From Stygiobacter electus (lineage in GTDB: Bacteria > Bacteroidota > Ignavibacteria > Ignavibacteriales > Melioribacteraceae), in contig JARGDL010000010.1 of NCBI GenBank assembly GCA_029210465.1, positions 1 through 64,000 of the forward strand: a DNA stretch of 64,000 nt, given 5' to 3'. The first letter of the stretch is position 1, and each line of letters opens with the position of its first letter. Under the pieces are notes generated by a model. That model saw nothing but the letters and a program-made list of their open reading frames with translations, ran no database searches and was not told where the DNA came from. Positions 9,249-18,732 of this stretch are shown one piece after another. The translations under genes were made by a program, and so were the position numbers.

Positions 9249-10369
9249 ATTATACTCATAATTTCTTTTTGAAGAATTTTGTATTCCTTCTGCCAGTTTA
9301 ATTCTTTTGCTGCAGCCTCACAATTTTTCTTAAACTCAATAAGTTGATTTTCGTTATTAATCATTTCTTGAATGGTTTGGACTACTTCATTTTCATTTTC
9401 TAAATTAATAACTTTTCCCACCTTATATTTTTCAACAATATTTTTCATTTGAGGTAAATTACAAGAAATAACTGGCACTTTAGCCATTATATACTCAAAC
9501 AATTTGTTTGGCAATGCATGATAATAGCTAATACTAATATTCTCTATTAACGCTAATCCAATATCTGCAGAAGATGTATAATTTATTAATTCATTTTGTG
9601 AAATTGAACCAGCAAAAAATACTTTATCATTTACATTTAATTTCTTTGCAAGATTTATATACTTTACTTTTTCTGAACCATCACCCAGTAAAATAAAAAC
9701 AGCATTTTGAATTTTTTGCAAAGCTCTAATAACAATTGCTATTCCTCTTCCATCAATTAAAATTCCTTGATATAATAAAATCTTCTTTTCATTTGGGATA
9801 TTATACTTTTTTCTAAAATCAAAATTAAAAGTTGGTGATTGATATAATGGAATATTTCGAACAGTAATTACATTATTCAGATGATAAAAATTTTTTAAAA
9901 ACTCTGTATCCATTTCTCCGGTTGTCAATACTAAATCAACTTTTTGAATAAAATATTTTTCAATTGATGTTATAAATTTTTGAAGAATTGGACGATTCCT
10001 TAAGCCACCAATAAAAGCATAAATTTCACGACTGTTATAAAATATTTTTGCTTTTCTTAATTTACCCCAAAAAACTATCAAAGGAAGAGTGTAAATATCT
10101 TCAGCAAAATAAATGTCTGCATTCGTTTTAGAAATAGAAAAAAACAACTTTAAAATAAATGACAAATAAAAAAATAAGCTCCCCTGTTTCCTGCTTATTT
10201 CATGTACGATATATTTTTTCTCATTCGTAATTTCTTCTGAAAACCAATTAAAAGAAATTACAGTAACATCATATCCATCTTCAACCAATGAGTTGTAAAG
10301 ATTTGTTACACGTGAATCGTGATAAGGATTTCCAAGAAATGCGATACAAATTTTCTTTTTAGTATGCAT
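9245..10369 (-). CDS. Glycosyltransferase family 4 (GT1-group)
   Basis: 374-residue GT-B glycosyltransferase. The N-terminus KICIAFLGNPYHDSRVTNL resembles family 4 acceptor domains. The C-terminal donor domain has GILIDGRGI, FILLGDGSE, VFFAGSI and the E-x7-E-like segment LIENISISYYHALPNKLFEYIMAKVPVI. It is translationally coupled to the GT9 gene downstream and lies 7 bases after a FemAB-like gene, so the three probably work on one cell-surface glycan. Substrates cannot be inferred. Confidence 0.87.
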   Translation of the reverse strand: MHTKKKICIAFLGNPYHDSRVTNLYNSLVEDGYDVTVISFNWFSEEITNEKKYIVHEISRKQGSLFFYLSFILKLFFSISKTNADIYFAEDIYTLPLIVFWGKLRKAKIFYNSREIYAFIGGLRNRPILQKFITSIEKYFIQKVDLVLTTGEMDTEFLKNFYHLNNVITVRNIPLYQSPTFNFDFRKKYNIPNEKKILLYQGILIDGRGIAIVIRALQKIQNAVFILLGDGSEKVKYINLAKKLNVNDKVFFAGSISQNELINYTSSADIGLALIENISISYYHALPNKLFEYIMAKVPVISCNLPQMKNIVEKYKVGKVINLENENEVVQTIQEMINNENQLIEFKKNCEAAAKELNWQKEYKILQKEIMSII

Positions 10370-10376
10370 TCAACAA

Positions 10377-11336
10377 CTAAAGTTTTAGGTTTAATGTATT
10401 TCTCATAATAGTTTTTGCATCGAACTTTTCTTTGAAATCAATAAGACTGATACTTGGCGTCATAGGATTTTCAGCTTTTGTATCCTGAGAAACACCGATA
10501 TCAACATATTGATAATCATTTTCAGTACAATATTTTACTACTTCATACATTACTCTTTGAATTGGTTTGTATTGAGCATATTCATAATAAAGCATATTGT
10601 AAAAACAAATTGCAACTGTTCTGTTTGCAAAAAACATTAATGAGCCAGCAATTGGTTTTTCATCTTTATAAACCATAAATAATTTTAAATTATCAGGTAA
10701 TAATTCAGTTAGCTTGATTAAATCATCGTATGTATGAGTTGGCTTTACACCATGACGTGCTTTATTATCCAATAATATTGGATAGAATTGATCATATCTA
10801 TCGTTTATTTCTATTTTGAGATTAAAATCTGTAAATGATTTACGAATATTTCTTCTAATTGTTGGTGAGAATCTTTCGATAATATCAACATTCTTATCAA
10901 GTTTAATTGCGCTTGAAATGTAATGTAGAGAATATTTAAAACCTTGCCACAACATTGCAAAATCTAAATTTTGATTTGGATGTTTTTCATATATCATTGG
11001 TGCTGAAGTTAAAGTGAATTCTTTAATTCCATTTTTTTTACCCCATTCAATTAATGTCGAAACAATTTCCATGGCTTCAACAAATTTTACATCTTTGGTT
11101 ACAATTGAACCATAGCTTGCACCAATTGGTGATTCAAATACATTATTAATAATTGCACCTGGTAACAATGCTTTAATATTTCCTTTATCAAGAAAAATCA
11201 AATGATGAAAATTGAATTTGCCGGGAGTGTGATAATCAAAAAATCTTTGAAGATGAAACATTGTTCCATTGTTTGATTCGAGAATAAAATTATCCCACTT
11301 TTCTTTCCATTCTTCCGTGTAATTAATTATTTCCAT
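10377..11336 (-). CDS. FemAB/GNAT-like acyltransferase domain protein
   Basis: 319-residue protein with the double-GNAT fold pattern of FemAB-related proteins. The N-terminus EEWKEKWDNFILESNNGTMFHLQRFFDYH is typical of 'FemAB-related, PEP-CTERM/XrtA-associated' and Acetyltransf_6 proteins. The C-terminal GNAT part holds LFMVYKDEKPIAGSLMFFANRTVAICFYN. Relatives move aminoacyl groups onto peptidoglycan, or act on exopolysaccharide. Its position directly before two glycosyltransferases suggests envelope glycan modification. Activity unknown. Confidence 0.75.
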   Translation of the reverse strand: MEIINYTEEWKEKWDNFILESNNGTMFHLQRFFDYHTPGKFNFHHLIFLDKGNIKALLPGAIINNVFESPIGASYGSIVTKDVKFVEAMEIVSTLIEWGKKNGIKEFTLTSAPMIYEKHPNQNLDFAMLWQGFKYSLHYISSAIKLDKNVDIIERFSPTIRRNIRKSFTDFNLKIEINDRYDQFYPILLDNKARHGVKPTHTYDDLIKLTELLPDNLKLFMVYKDEKPIAGSLMFFANRTVAICFYNMLYYEYAQYKPIQRVMYEVVKYCTENDYQYVDIGVSQDTKAENPMTPSISLIDFKEKFDAKTIMRNTLNLKL

Positions 11337-11348
11337 TTTCGACCATAA

Positions 11349-12236
11349 CTAGAAATTGTAAATTAATGTTAATATATGATTATCCCCCAAGCCATATTTG
11401 ATTGGAACATAAGCATAATCAATGTTAAATTTTTTAAAGACCACACCTAATCCAGTTGTAATATTTTTTGAATCATAATTTGAGACGTAACCTAATCTTA
11501 ATGAAACCGTTTGACTGTATTTAATTTCAGTTCCGAAATGCAAATGAGAAATTTTATCCGTTAAATAATTTTGATATCCAATGATAGGATTAAACTCAAA
11601 ATCGTCATATTTATAATTGTAATTAATACCAATTTGAAAATCTAATGGCAACTTTGTTTTTATGTTTTTTAATTCGTTAACATTACCAATATTTTTAATT
11701 ACAACTCCCAATGAAAAATTATCATAAAATTTTTCATAGTTAAATCCAAAATCAAAAGCATAACCATTAGAATCATCTATATAAATATTTTCATATAAAT
11801 ATTTTATTGTTGCACCGAAATAAAAATTCTTTATTTGATAAGCAGAAGATAAACTTGCATAAAAATAATTTGCATTAAACTTTGCAATTAATTCACCTGG
11901 TTTAGTTCGCAGTTCTATTCCATCAATTTTGGTTGTGTTTATACCAATTGCAAATGGAAGATTAAAAAGATTGAAACTAAAACCAAAATTTTCACTTGAG
12001 TAATCATTAAAAAGTGAATGATGAGAAAATGCCAACTGGGTTTTATTATTTAAAGCTAAGTATGATGGATTGTAATGCAGAGCTGATAAATCATTAATCC
12101 CCACTGCTCCAAATTCACCCATTGCAATATTTCTTGCTGTGAATCCATTTTTAAGAAATGCATAACCACTTTCATTTTGTGATTGTGGTAAAACAAGACT
12201 TATAATCGCGAAGTAAATAAATAATATTTTTTTCAT
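11349..12236 (-). CDS. PorV/PorQ-family outer-membrane protein (PorQ-like)
   Basis: 295-residue secreted protein with a signal peptide (MKKILFIYFAIISLVLPQSQ) and alternating beta-strand composition, ending in an aromatic residue (LTLIYNF) as outer-membrane barrels do. The early segment ARNIAMGEFGAVGINDLSALHYNPSYLAL is the PorV/PorQ signature (gain-of-structure motif with NP). PorV and PorQ relatives work in T9SS cargo processing. The start is ATG at 12236, one base after the upstream stop; a longer frame exists but would add residues before the signal peptide. It is paired with another family member upstream. Confidence 0.75.
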   Translation of the reverse strand: MKKILFIYFAIISLVLPQSQNESGYAFLKNGFTARNIAMGEFGAVGINDLSALHYNPSYLALNNKTQLAFSHHSLFNDYSSENFGFSFNLFNLPFAIGINTTKIDGIELRTKPGELIAKFNANYFYASLSSAYQIKNFYFGATIKYLYENIYIDDSNGYAFDFGFNYEKFYDNFSLGVVIKNIGNVNELKNIKTKLPLDFQIGINYNYKYDDFEFNPIIGYQNYLTDKISHLHFGTEIKYSQTVSLRLGYVSNYDSKNITTGLGVVFKKFNIDYAYVPIKYGLGDNHILTLIYNF

Positions 12237-12237
12237 A

Positions 12238-13236
12238 CTAAAATCTAAAGTTAATTCCAATTATATGTTGATCACTTGATGAATATGGTTCGTATGCAAA
12301 TGCATAATCAAATCCAATTGTGTAATTTTTTATTATGTAAAAATAAGAGAATCCAAAAGATGGACGAACCGGTACTTCTAAATTATTGATATTAATTTTA
12401 TCAATACCTGCTCTGAAAAGTAAGCTTTCAATTGGTTTATATTCTACACCAATTCTTAAAATATTTGTATTCGCATTACTACTTTCAAATTCAATTGCCG
12501 TCAATAAATCATTTTGTACCTTGTATGAAAATCCAATCTTTTTTAATAAAGGAAATTTATCAACTGATGTTGTACCATTTGTTCCATACAACTTACCTGA
12601 ATCCCATGTGTATTTACTATTTAAATCAACAATCACAAATGAAATATTCATTGCTGGATTAATCGAATATAAAACACCCAAATCTAATCCAAAACCATTT
12701 GCTGAAAAATTTTCAAATAACTTGTAGTAATAAAACTTAAAATTAATTCCGATTGATAATTTATCTGAGAATTTATTTGCAACTGAGATAAAGAACTGAT
12801 TTTCTGAAGTTGAAAAATTTCCGATTTGTTTTCCTTGTCCATCTCTTCCATCAATATTTGATACACCAGAGTTTATTAAACCAATACTAACACCGGCAGT
12901 TGATCTTGCTCTAATATTTCCTTCATTATCTTCTTTTTTACCAAACTCAAATTTTCTTGTATAACTTATAAAGTTTAGACTTCTGTCCAAAGATAAAATT
13001 GAATAACCAGTTTGAAATAAATTATCATTTTGAAATACAATATTTGCTGGATTATAGTATGAAGAAATATTTCCTTCTTTGACTGAGGATAAAGCATTTG
13101 CCATCCCCATCCCTCTTGCACCAAAACCCATTCTTGAAAATGCTCCAACTTTTGTTGAGATTTCAGAAAATTGAGTTTGTGCATTTAACGAAGTAGCAAC
13201 AAATATTAAAACTATATAAAAAATTTTATTTAACAT
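12238..13236 (-). CDS. PorV/PorQ-family outer-membrane protein (PorV-like)
   Basis: 332-residue protein with a signal peptide ending near NAQTQF, then KVGAFSRMGFGARGMGMANALSSVKEGNISSYYNPANIVF, the PorV/UPF0164-type N-terminal motif, and a beta-barrel-like remainder ending ...IIGINFRF. PorV carries T9SS cargo from the translocon to the sortase in Bacteroidota, and relatives without known partners are common in Ignavibacteria. The neighbour upstream encodes a protein with a T9SS sorting domain, so a cargo-handling role is plausible. Not shown by sequence alone. Confidence 0.78.
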   Translation of the reverse strand: MLNKIFYIVLIFVATSLNAQTQFSEISTKVGAFSRMGFGARGMGMANALSSVKEGNISSYYNPANIVFQNDNLFQTGYSILSLDRSLNFISYTRKFEFGKKEDNEGNIRARSTAGVSIGLINSGVSNIDGRDGQGKQIGNFSTSENQFFISVANKFSDKLSIGINFKFYYYKLFENFSANGFGLDLGVLYSINPAMNISFVIVDLNSKYTWDSGKLYGTNGTTSVDKFPLLKKIGFSYKVQNDLLTAIEFESSNANTNILRIGVEYKPIESLLFRAGIDKININNLEVPVRPSFGFSYFYIIKNYTIGFDYAFAYEPYSSSDQHIIGINFRF

Positions 13237-13242
13237 TTTACC

Positions 13243-14817
13243 TCACATTATCACGATTATTTTTCCAAACAATGGTTGTTCATCACTAATATCAATACGG
13301 TAAAAATAAACTCCATTCGGGACAAAATTTTGATTATCATCTTTACCATTCCAAATTTCAATTAATTCATTACTTGCATTTCTGCTTGCATTTTGCACAA
13401 CTGTTCGAACCAGATTCATTCCAAAATCAAAAATTCTTAATGTAACATTGGCATTTTTCTGCAATTTATATTTTATTCTTGCAATATCGAACTTCGGATT
13501 AAAAGGATTTGGGAAAGCATAACTTTGATTTTGACTTACTGAAGAACTTGATGATAAAAATGTTTTCCATTTGTTATTCCAAAAATCATTTTCATTTTCG
13601 ATTGTTTTTGCTAAGCCGTCATTTGTTCCTATCCATATTTCATAATTGGAAGAATTTATTTTATTTGCTTCAACACTTAAAAATATTGTTGGTTTAAGTT
13701 CAACTTTAGTTATTTCATCAATAATATAAGGTGAAGTAATCCAAGTAATTCCTTTGTTTGAACTTCTAAATACTCCAATAGAAGACACAGCGAAAACATC
13801 ATAATTATTATTTGTTTTGTATTTAAAACCAAAATCACGAATTCTTTCATCAGCTAAAAAGATATTCCAACTTTTTCCACCATTAGTTGAATTGCTAATT
13901 GCATAAAATTCATTTGTACCTTCGGCTTTCCATGTTGCTGCCCAAATTGAATTATCATAAGAATTATAATTCAAAGAGAGTACAAAATTTCCACTTATTG
14001 GTTGAGATTGATTTGTATGATTAAATTTTACCCAACTGATTCCACCATCAATTGATTTATTTATTCCACCAGCCGTTCCAACATAAATTGTATCACCAAT
14101 TGCAATAATGGAAAATGCACGGTGATTTAAATTTCCTCTCATCTTTAAATTCCCTGAAGTTGGAGCTAAATCAAAATCGAGTTTATCTGTTGGTTTAATT
14201 GAATTCAAATTATCTGGCGGCAAAACAACTCTTTGCCAAGTTTTACCCATATCAGTTGATTTTCTCAAACCTGCAGAAAAAGAAACGATCCAAACTGTGT
14301 TGTTTGTAAATGCAATATCATAAATAAAATTTTGTTCTTTAGCAGTAATTGGCAAAGCACGTAATTTATTGTTCCCATAAAAAATTGTAGAATCATCAGG
14401 GGCATCAACAGGTTGTGGAATTTCAACCCAATTTATTCCACCATCTGTTGAATATCTTAATCCATTTCCAACAGGAATATCAGAACCCAATTTGTTTTCA
14501 AAATGCCAGCATGCAGTCCAAATAGCACCTAAACCAAAATTAACAGCAGAAATACTTTCTTTACCAAATGATTTTGTGTCGTAGAAGTTTGTCCATGTTA
14601 AACCACTATCAGTAGTTTTGCTTAATCCTTTTGATGTACCAAGCCAAACTGTTGAATTATTTTGTATAAAAATTCTATCAATTGTATTACTTGCTGGAGA
14701 TGTATCGGAAATTTTGTTTAATCGTTCTTCTAATTTATAATTCAATGGGATTGATTGAGCAATTATTGAAACGTTAATTAAAAATGTGACAAGAACAATA
14801 AAATTTTTATAATTCAT
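13243..14817 (-). CDS. Secreted Asp-box (BNR-like) repeat protein with T9SS C-terminal sorting domain
   Basis: 524-residue protein with a signal peptide (about residues 1-22). At least six Asp-box/BNR repeats of the S-x-DGG-x-TW type follow (for example STDGGINWVEI, STDMGKTWQRV, SIDGGISWVKF, STNGGKSWNIF), implying a beta-propeller. The last roughly 80 residues form a T9SS type A sorting domain: YAFPNPFNPKFDIARI, then LRIFDFGMNLVRTV and NGVYFYRIDI. It is therefore predicted to be exported by T9SS and anchored or released at the surface. The start at ATG 14817 is one base past the preceding stop. The sialidase-type catalytic residues were not found, so this is a propeller, not a predicted sialidase. 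Confidence 0.85.
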   Translation of the reverse strand: MNYKNFIVLVTFLINVSIIAQSIPLNYKLEERLNKISDTSPASNTIDRIFIQNNSTVWLGTSKGLSKTTDSGLTWTNFYDTKSFGKESISAVNFGLGAIWTACWHFENKLGSDIPVGNGLRYSTDGGINWVEIPQPVDAPDDSTIFYGNNKLRALPITAKEQNFIYDIAFTNNTVWIVSFSAGLRKSTDMGKTWQRVVLPPDNLNSIKPTDKLDFDLAPTSGNLKMRGNLNHRAFSIIAIGDTIYVGTAGGINKSIDGGISWVKFNHTNQSQPISGNFVLSLNYNSYDNSIWAATWKAEGTNEFYAISNSTNGGKSWNIFLADERIRDFGFKYKTNNNYDVFAVSSIGVFRSSNKGITWITSPYIIDEITKVELKPTIFLSVEANKINSSNYEIWIGTNDGLAKTIENENDFWNNKWKTFLSSSSSVSQNQSYAFPNPFNPKFDIARIKYKLQKNANVTLRIFDFGMNLVRTVVQNASRNASNELIEIWNGKDDNQNFVPNGVYFYRIDISDEQPLFGKIIVIM

Positions 14818-14818
14818 A

Positions 14819-15637
14819 TTATCTAACCTCAACAATACTTTTAATTACATTACTTGCAGTACCGCTTTTATCTTTTGCCTGAAATTCAAAAGTCCAATTT
14901 CCAACAGCTGATGTTTGTCCAAATGAATTTTTAAATGAATAAACTCCATCGTTTGCCTTTTCATCACCAAGATTTGTATCGCCATTATCAACCATAACGA
15001 AGTAATCAATATTTGGATTAGAAGAATTTGGAATTACAACTGAGCCATCAGGTCTAAATAATTTAAATATAACTTGGCTAATATCATTTAAACCATTTGG
15101 GTCATCCACTTTTAAACTAAAAGAAAATGTTTCACCTCTATTAACAATTGACGGAATCTTTAAATCTGAAATTACAGGGGGATAATTTATTTGATTATTA
15201 TTATAATTAAATAAATGTTCAGCGACCTTTTTTTCATTCGAGTTAAATTTGTCTTTTACAAAAAATTCAATGATATATTTTCCTGATGAAAATTTTTTAC
15301 TCATTTTAACTTTTGTAGAGAATTCTACGTTTGAACCAGTAGTAACTTTATTTAGTTCAATCCCCTGATAAATAAACATAGATGCATCATTGAGTTTAAG
15401 ATTTATATAAACTTTATCAACAGAATCATAATTCTTTAATGTTATTCCAACATTTAATAATGAATCAGCTTGTGAATAACTAAAGTCATTTACAACAGAA
15501 ATTTTTTCAACTAAATAATTTGACAATTGATAATCTACAATATCATTGTATGGTTTATCACAAAATTGGAAAAGTGTTAATGATAATAATAAAACGAGTA
15601 GCTTAATTAAGATTTGATTTCGTTTTAGAAAAAACAT
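14819..15637 (-). CDS. Probable lipoprotein with Ig-like domains
   Basis: 272-residue protein with a hydrophobic leader and a Cys at residue 26 (LTLFQFC). The lipobox is unusual because Phe rather than Gly/Ala/Ser precedes the Cys, so lipidation is likely but not certain. The mature part is beta-rich; the second half (about residues 150-272, from YPPVISDLKIPSIVNRG to the C-terminus) resembles an Ig/cadherin-like fold with DDPNG and DNGDTNLGDEKANDGVYSF. It is first in a four-gene run with the Asp-box protein and two PorV/PorQ relatives. Function not recognised. Confidence 0.65.
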   Translation of the reverse strand: MFFLKRNQILIKLLVLLLSLTLFQFCDKPYNDIVDYQLSNYLVEKISVVNDFSYSQADSLLNVGITLKNYDSVDKVYINLKLNDASMFIYQGIELNKVTTGSNVEFSTKVKMSKKFSSGKYIIEFFVKDKFNSNEKKVAEHLFNYNNNQINYPPVISDLKIPSIVNRGETFSFSLKVDDPNGLNDISQVIFKLFRPDGSVVIPNSSNPNIDYFVMVDNGDTNLGDEKANDGVYSFKNSFGQTSAVGNWTFEFQAKDKSGTASNVIKSIVEVR

Positions 15638-15711
15638 AGAGATTAAATTCCTTTAATTAATGTAAAATAAACTGTAGCAAGATCTCTATATTTTTTCCTT
15701 TTTTTGTTACT

Positions 15712-15743
15712 GAAATTTAATAGAAGATTCATAACTAAACAAA
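15712..15743 (-). promoter_or_regulatory. Bacteroidota-type promoter for the lipoprotein/PorV operon
   Basis: On the minus strand TTTG (15740-15743), a 20-base spacer and TAAATTTC (15712-15719), one mismatch from TAnnTTTG. It lies in the 118-base gap after the M50 protease gene and predicts a start near 15708. Confidence 0.45.
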
Positions 15744-15755
15744 TTGAAATAAAAA

Positions 15756-16709
15756 TCACATAAATGTAATTAAAAATGGAGTTGGACTAAATGAAACAAT
15801 AAAAATCAAAATAGCAATTATTCCAATAATCATTCTTCCAGTTGATAATTTTTCATAATATAAAACTGGCGGATGTTTTACTTTAATAAAAAAGTATAAA
15901 ATAAAAGCCCAAAGAAGCCAGCCACTCCAACCAAAATGAATATTCCAACCAAGAAAATTTCCTAAAAATCCAAGCGAACCAATTATTAATAAAACTATTA
16001 AAGAAACACTAGCAATCGCTTCATGAACTTTTGTTCCAAACATTGAATAAATTACATGTCCTCCATCCAATTGACCAACTGGAATTAAATTCATTGAAGT
16101 TACAAACAACCCAAACCATCCAACACATAAAAATGGATAATGATAAATTTCTGACATGGGCGGAATAAATTGTTCTGGATTAGCAAATAGATTTTTTATA
16201 ATTATCATTAAAAGATTATTCCCAAATTCTAATCCAATAGCATTTTTACCATAACCTGGAGAAAAATAATCAGGATGAATTGCAAGTATATATGATACAT
16301 CTGGCAAATGAGTATAACCATAAATCAACAAAATTAATGAAGCAACAAATCCAGCAATTGGACCAGCAACACCAATATCAAACATAGCTTTGTTGTTTGG
16401 AATAATTGATTTAGTTTTAATTACAGCACCCATTGTTCCGAAATTAAAAAATCCAGCTATAGGTGGAAATGGTATAAAAAATGGCAGTGTCGCTTTTACT
16501 TTATGATAAAGTGAAGCAAAGTAATGGCCAAATTCATGCACTCCAAGTACAAACAAAATAGACAATGAATATGGAAGACCAATTACTAAATCATTAAATT
16601 CATATGGACCAGCTTTACCTGTTGTCCATTCAACTCCAGCGAATGTAGTTGTTATCAATGTAATTATAAGCAACAATAAATTTATTAAGGGATTATCTCT
16701 TAGTTTCAT
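15756..16709 (-). CDS. Site-2 protease family (M50) membrane metalloprotease
   Basis: 317-residue polytopic protein. The zinc motif HEFGH sits in VLGVHEFGHYFASLYH inside a membrane segment, and the second M50 motif NLIPVGQLDGGH supplies the Asp ligand. Several hydrophobic helices flank both, and a long insert separates the two motifs, as in EGY1/Rip-like enzymes. Such proteases cleave membrane-embedded substrates; the target is unknown. It lies 15 bases after the DUF1207-like gene on the same strand. Confidence 0.9.
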   Translation of the reverse strand: MKLRDNPLINLLLLIITLITTTFAGVEWTTGKAGPYEFNDLVIGLPYSLSILFVLGVHEFGHYFASLYHKVKATLPFFIPFPPIAGFFNFGTMGAVIKTKSIIPNNKAMFDIGVAGPIAGFVASLILLIYGYTHLPDVSYILAIHPDYFSPGYGKNAIGLEFGNNLLMIIIKNLFANPEQFIPPMSEIYHYPFLCVGWFGLFVTSMNLIPVGQLDGGHVIYSMFGTKVHEAIASVSLIVLLIIGSLGFLGNFLGWNIHFGWSGWLLWAFILYFFIKVKHPPVLYYEKLSTGRMIIGIIAILIFIVSFSPTPFLITFM

Positions 16710-16724
16710 TTTTTAATATTGTTT

Positions 16725-17543
16725 TTAGAAGTCAATTGTAATTCCAATACTTGAGTAGCTTTCCTGGGAATCAAAATATTCACCATGGATACTCATTCCA
16801 TTTAAATATGAGTAATAAATTTTTATTCCTTTATCTTCAGCATTTCCGAATTTAATACCCGCATAATAAGATTGGTTAAAAGATTTAGTTCCATTTTGAT
16901 CAATTTTTAGATCAACACCAATAAATGGGAAAAACATTTTTGTAACTAAATCATTTCTATAATAATCAAAACCAACTTGGTAAACTAACTTTTTGTTCAC
17001 AATTGGATCTGTATGAAATAAATATGTTAAACCAGCATACATTCGTAAATATTCAATTTTAATAAAGGGAATTAATTCTAAAAACTCACGACTATAAACA
17101 CGAGGGAGTTTATTATTTATCCATTGTAAATTATTTTTATCATAGTGACCATCAACTAAGTGAGCACTGATGTGTGAAATTCGAAGGCGAAAACCATAAT
17201 CATAATACTTTGAATTTTGATATAAGCCAAAATTCACACCAAAAAAATAATCAACTGCATCAACAGGGAAATAAAAGTTTGCCTCTTGTTTTAATAAAGT
17301 CCATGTAAATAAATCAGCACCAAAACTCAAATTAGAATGTTTTGATTTCAGTGAGATTAAATCAACAGAATTACCAACATCTAATCGTAATTCTTTTACA
17401 TTTGTTTTGAATGCAAAACCAAGTCTTGGCTCTAATACATTTGCTGTAAATGGTTTAACATTTAATCCTTTTGGAAAATATTCCACTTCTTGTGAAAATA
17501 AAATTGAACTTACCAAAAAGAAAAGAACAAAATATTTTTTCAT
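16725..17543 (-). CDS. DUF1207-like outer-membrane/periplasmic protein
   Basis: 272-residue protein with a signal peptide (MKKYFVLFFLVSSILFSQ). The mature N-terminus EYFPKGLNVKPFTANVLEPRLGF matches what I recall of the DUF1207 pattern 'FP..l..PL.AdprEpr', and the remainder is beta-rich and ends in SSIGITIDF, like an outer-membrane barrel. The start is ATG 17543; an upstream extension of 12 codons exists but would precede the signal peptide. It follows a GT2 glycosyltransferase gene. Family call rests on memory of the motif; function unknown. Confidence 0.6.
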   Translation of the reverse strand: MKKYFVLFFLVSSILFSQEVEYFPKGLNVKPFTANVLEPRLGFAFKTNVKELRLDVGNSVDLISLKSKHSNLSFGADLFTWTLLKQEANFYFPVDAVDYFFGVNFGLYQNSKYYDYGFRLRISHISAHLVDGHYDKNNLQWINNKLPRVYSREFLELIPFIKIEYLRMYAGLTYLFHTDPIVNKKLVYQVGFDYYRNDLVTKMFFPFIGVDLKIDQNGTKSFNQSYYAGIKFGNAEDKGIKIYYSYLNGMSIHGEYFDSQESYSSIGITIDF

Positions 17544-17557
17544 TAAAACTCCATAAA

Positions 17558-18655
17558 TTAAAATGTTCTCCCTTTCCATTTGACTTTTTTGTTTGGTAAA
17601 ACAATAAATGGAAGAATTAAAACGTAAATTGTATAATAAATTTCAAAAGCTAAAAAGTGAGTGAATTTCATTTTTAGTTTAAGTTTATTAAAAACATTAT
17701 TAGCAAAGAAGAAATCAATTATAATTTTTGTAACAGTTAAGTAAAACATATTAAGTGTAAAAAAGAATGGAGTTAAAACAATCATTACTTTTGATATATA
17801 ACCCCAAACCATTGTCAGATATCCAAACAAGTCACTTTCTTTGCCACCTACTCCCCAACGTTTTCTTTGCCAGTATAATTCTTTAATATCGGCACAAGCT
17901 TTTGATGTAACAACAGCATTTTCATCAACAGGATAAATACATTTATATTTTTTTAATTGATGAATAGATTTTAATAATCTAAAATCTTCAGTAATTGAAA
18001 AAGGTAAATTTTCATATCCACCAATTTCATCATAAACACTTTTGCGATAGGACATATTATTGCCAATAGCTGCAAGGGGTTTACCAAAGTTTAAAGAACC
18101 AGATGCAACTGTAAGTAAAAAAACAAAGTCAATTGCCTGCATGCCTTGAAATGCGGTCTTATCTTCTTGAGTTGTAAATCCACCAACAAAAGCTACATCT
18201 TTCTGAAAATAGGAACATAAAGTTAAAGCCCATTTTGGATTTACAATACAGTCAGCATCCGTAGTTAAAATAATTTCTCCTTTTGAAATCTTGAGTGCAT
18301 TGGCAAGTGCATTAGCTTTCCCTTTTAAGTTGCCTAAAATTTTTTCGGGTACATATAATTTAAATTTTGGTTTATCCGAAATAAAATCTTTTATGATTTT
18401 TTCAGTGTTATCAGTCGAATGATCATTTACTAAAATTATTTCTAATTTATTTTCTGGATATTCAAGCTTGTTAAGTGCTGTCATACAATCTAATATATTA
18501 TTCTCTTCATTCCTTGCTGCTACAATTACTGTGGCTTTTGGAAGATCTTCATATTTTAATTTTGGGAATTTTTTTGATGCACCAATTGTAAATGCTACAA
18601 GATTTATAAAATATAATGACAATGCAACTAAGAATATTATTTCTAATGTAATCAA
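17558..18655 (-). CDS. Glycosyltransferase family 2, membrane-bound
   Basis: 365-residue processive-type GT2. An N-terminal membrane helix (about 3-25) is followed by the catalytic domain with ATVIVAARNEENNI, IILVNDHSTDNT, the DxD-type motif TTDADC, ITEDFRL and the WQRKRW (QxxRW-like) motif. Two or three C-terminal membrane segments follow. The start is TTG at 18655, supported by an AAAGGA ribosome binding site 8 bases upstream and by the absence of any ATG before the first helix. It is first in a minus-strand run that continues with the DUF1207-like and M50 genes. Product unknown. Confidence 0.88.
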   Translation of the reverse strand: MITLEIIFLVALSLYFINLVAFTIGASKKFPKLKYEDLPKATVIVAARNEENNILDCMTALNKLEYPENKLEIILVNDHSTDNTEKIIKDFISDKPKFKLYVPEKILGNLKGKANALANALKISKGEIILTTDADCIVNPKWALTLCSYFQKDVAFVGGFTTQEDKTAFQGMQAIDFVFLLTVASGSLNFGKPLAAIGNNMSYRKSVYDEIGGYENLPFSITEDFRLLKSIHQLKKYKCIYPVDENAVVTSKACADIKELYWQRKRWGVGGKESDLFGYLTMVWGYISKVMIVLTPFFFTLNMFYLTVTKIIIDFFFANNVFNKLKLKMKFTHFLAFEIYYTIYVLILPFIVLPNKKVKWKGRTF

Positions 18656-18732
18656 TACGAATTCCTTTAAATTTGGATGTTAAATTTAATCTTATGTGAG
18701 TTATATTGCTAAACAAAATTACAATTTGTTAA

